Assembly (NCBI RefSeq): GCF_030053415.1
Contig: NZ_JASGBJ010000001.1
Coordinates: 62,001-126,000, forward strand
Direction of reading: 5' to 3'
Source of the DNA: Marinobacter sp. CHS3-4
GTDB lineage: Bacteria; Pseudomonadota; Gammaproteobacteria; Pseudomonadales; Oleiphilaceae
DNA length: 64,000 nucleotides
Of this stretch, positions 63,779-64,000 are shown one piece after another. The notes under the pieces are model-generated. The model saw nothing but the letters and a program-made list of their open reading frames with translations, made no database searches and had not been told where the DNA came from. How positions within the stretch are numbered: the stretch's first letter is position 1; each line of letters opens with the position of its first letter. The position numbers and the translations under genes are program-made.

Positions 63779-64000
63779 TCATGTGTTTTCCGAAGTATGA
63801 GCGGCCTGGTCTGCGGACGCCACCACCACACGATTCCTACCTTCAGCTTTAGCCTCATACATGGCTTTGTCTGCAGCCGCTATCAGACTCGGACCATTGT
63901 CGCCGTGTTCGGGGAACAAGGCGACGCCAATGCTGATGGTCAAGTCGACCGATTTGCCATTTTCAAGACGCTGTGGCGTGTCGGACACAAGCTGCCGCAG
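63779..64000 (-). CDS. GGDEF-domain protein, C-terminal part only (runs off the window)
   Basis: The frame is open through the window edge. The visible ~73 residues are the tail of a GGDEF domain (LTISIGVALFPEHGDNGPSLIAAADKAMYEAKAEGRNRV), ending close to the following hydrolase gene. The signature and any sensor domain lie outside the window. Confidence 0.85.
   Translation of the reverse strand: MRQLVSDTPQRLENGKSVDLTISIGVALFPEHGDNGPSLIAAADKAMYEAKAEGRNRVVVASADQAAHTSENT

Overview
The window is a gene-dense stretch of a gammaproteobacterial chromosome. Protein resemblance, ectoine genes, Sfp-type phosphopantetheinyl transferase, L,D-transpeptidases, many signalling proteins and moderately high GC suggest Marinobacter or a close relative. 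That placement is inference from sequence; there is no rRNA or tRNA to confirm it. I saw no prophage, transposase, CRISPR array or integrase.

Layout. 0.2-9.4 kb: a metal-dependent hydrolase, a MalT-like LuxR regulator coupled to a DUF2156 acyl/aminoacyltransferase, a diguanylate cyclase, an SDR, an NfeD/SPFH membrane pair and YfbR. 9.5-17.7 kb: a periplasmic binding protein, a large DUF748 protein, an MHYT sensor with a dead GGDEF domain, and the run pdxH-PPTase-tag-DUF6482-DUF3429. 17.7-20.9 kb: an RpoS-like sigma factor beside a stress pair, ectA plus the ectoine-specific aspartokinase, with ectB and ectC absent from the spot. 21-34 kb: the most unusual part (next paragraph). 34-45.8 kb: PEBP, RlmA, methyltransferase, AhpD-like/TetR pair, NDH-2, K+/H+ antiporter, Lpp-like lipoprotein flanked by L,D-transpeptidases, and a second SPFH/NfeD pair. 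45.8-50.3 kb: MarR/DHA2 efflux pair, MFS carrier and a BrxR/CapW-like WYL regulator. 50.3-64 kb: secreted nuclease, AraC regulator, queC-queE, a DEDD exonuclease, a small ORF with strong terminator, a hybrid kinase/membrane protein/response regulator cluster, small hypotheticals, a serine hydrolase and a truncated GGDEF gene.

The candidate undescribed system lies at about 21-34 kb. An ECF sigma factor and a soluble zinc-finger anti-sigma sit in the middle. Four minus-strand promoters share TGTAA[C/T]-N15-[G/T]TGTCT with exact spacing: before (1) a membrane TVP38 domain fused to a flavin disulfide reductase, followed by a radical SAM enzyme, (2) a Cys-rich c-type cytochrome with CNPC repeats plus a DUF6969-like protein, (3) a secreted DUF3179 protein, and (4) a secreted DUF547 protein plus an SDR. 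I infer one local ECF regulon of envelope redox/metal or thiol chemistry. A symporter and a metallophosphoesterase-like protein follow the radical SAM gene, separated from it by a 418-bp spacer with two long hairpins, and may belong to the same system.
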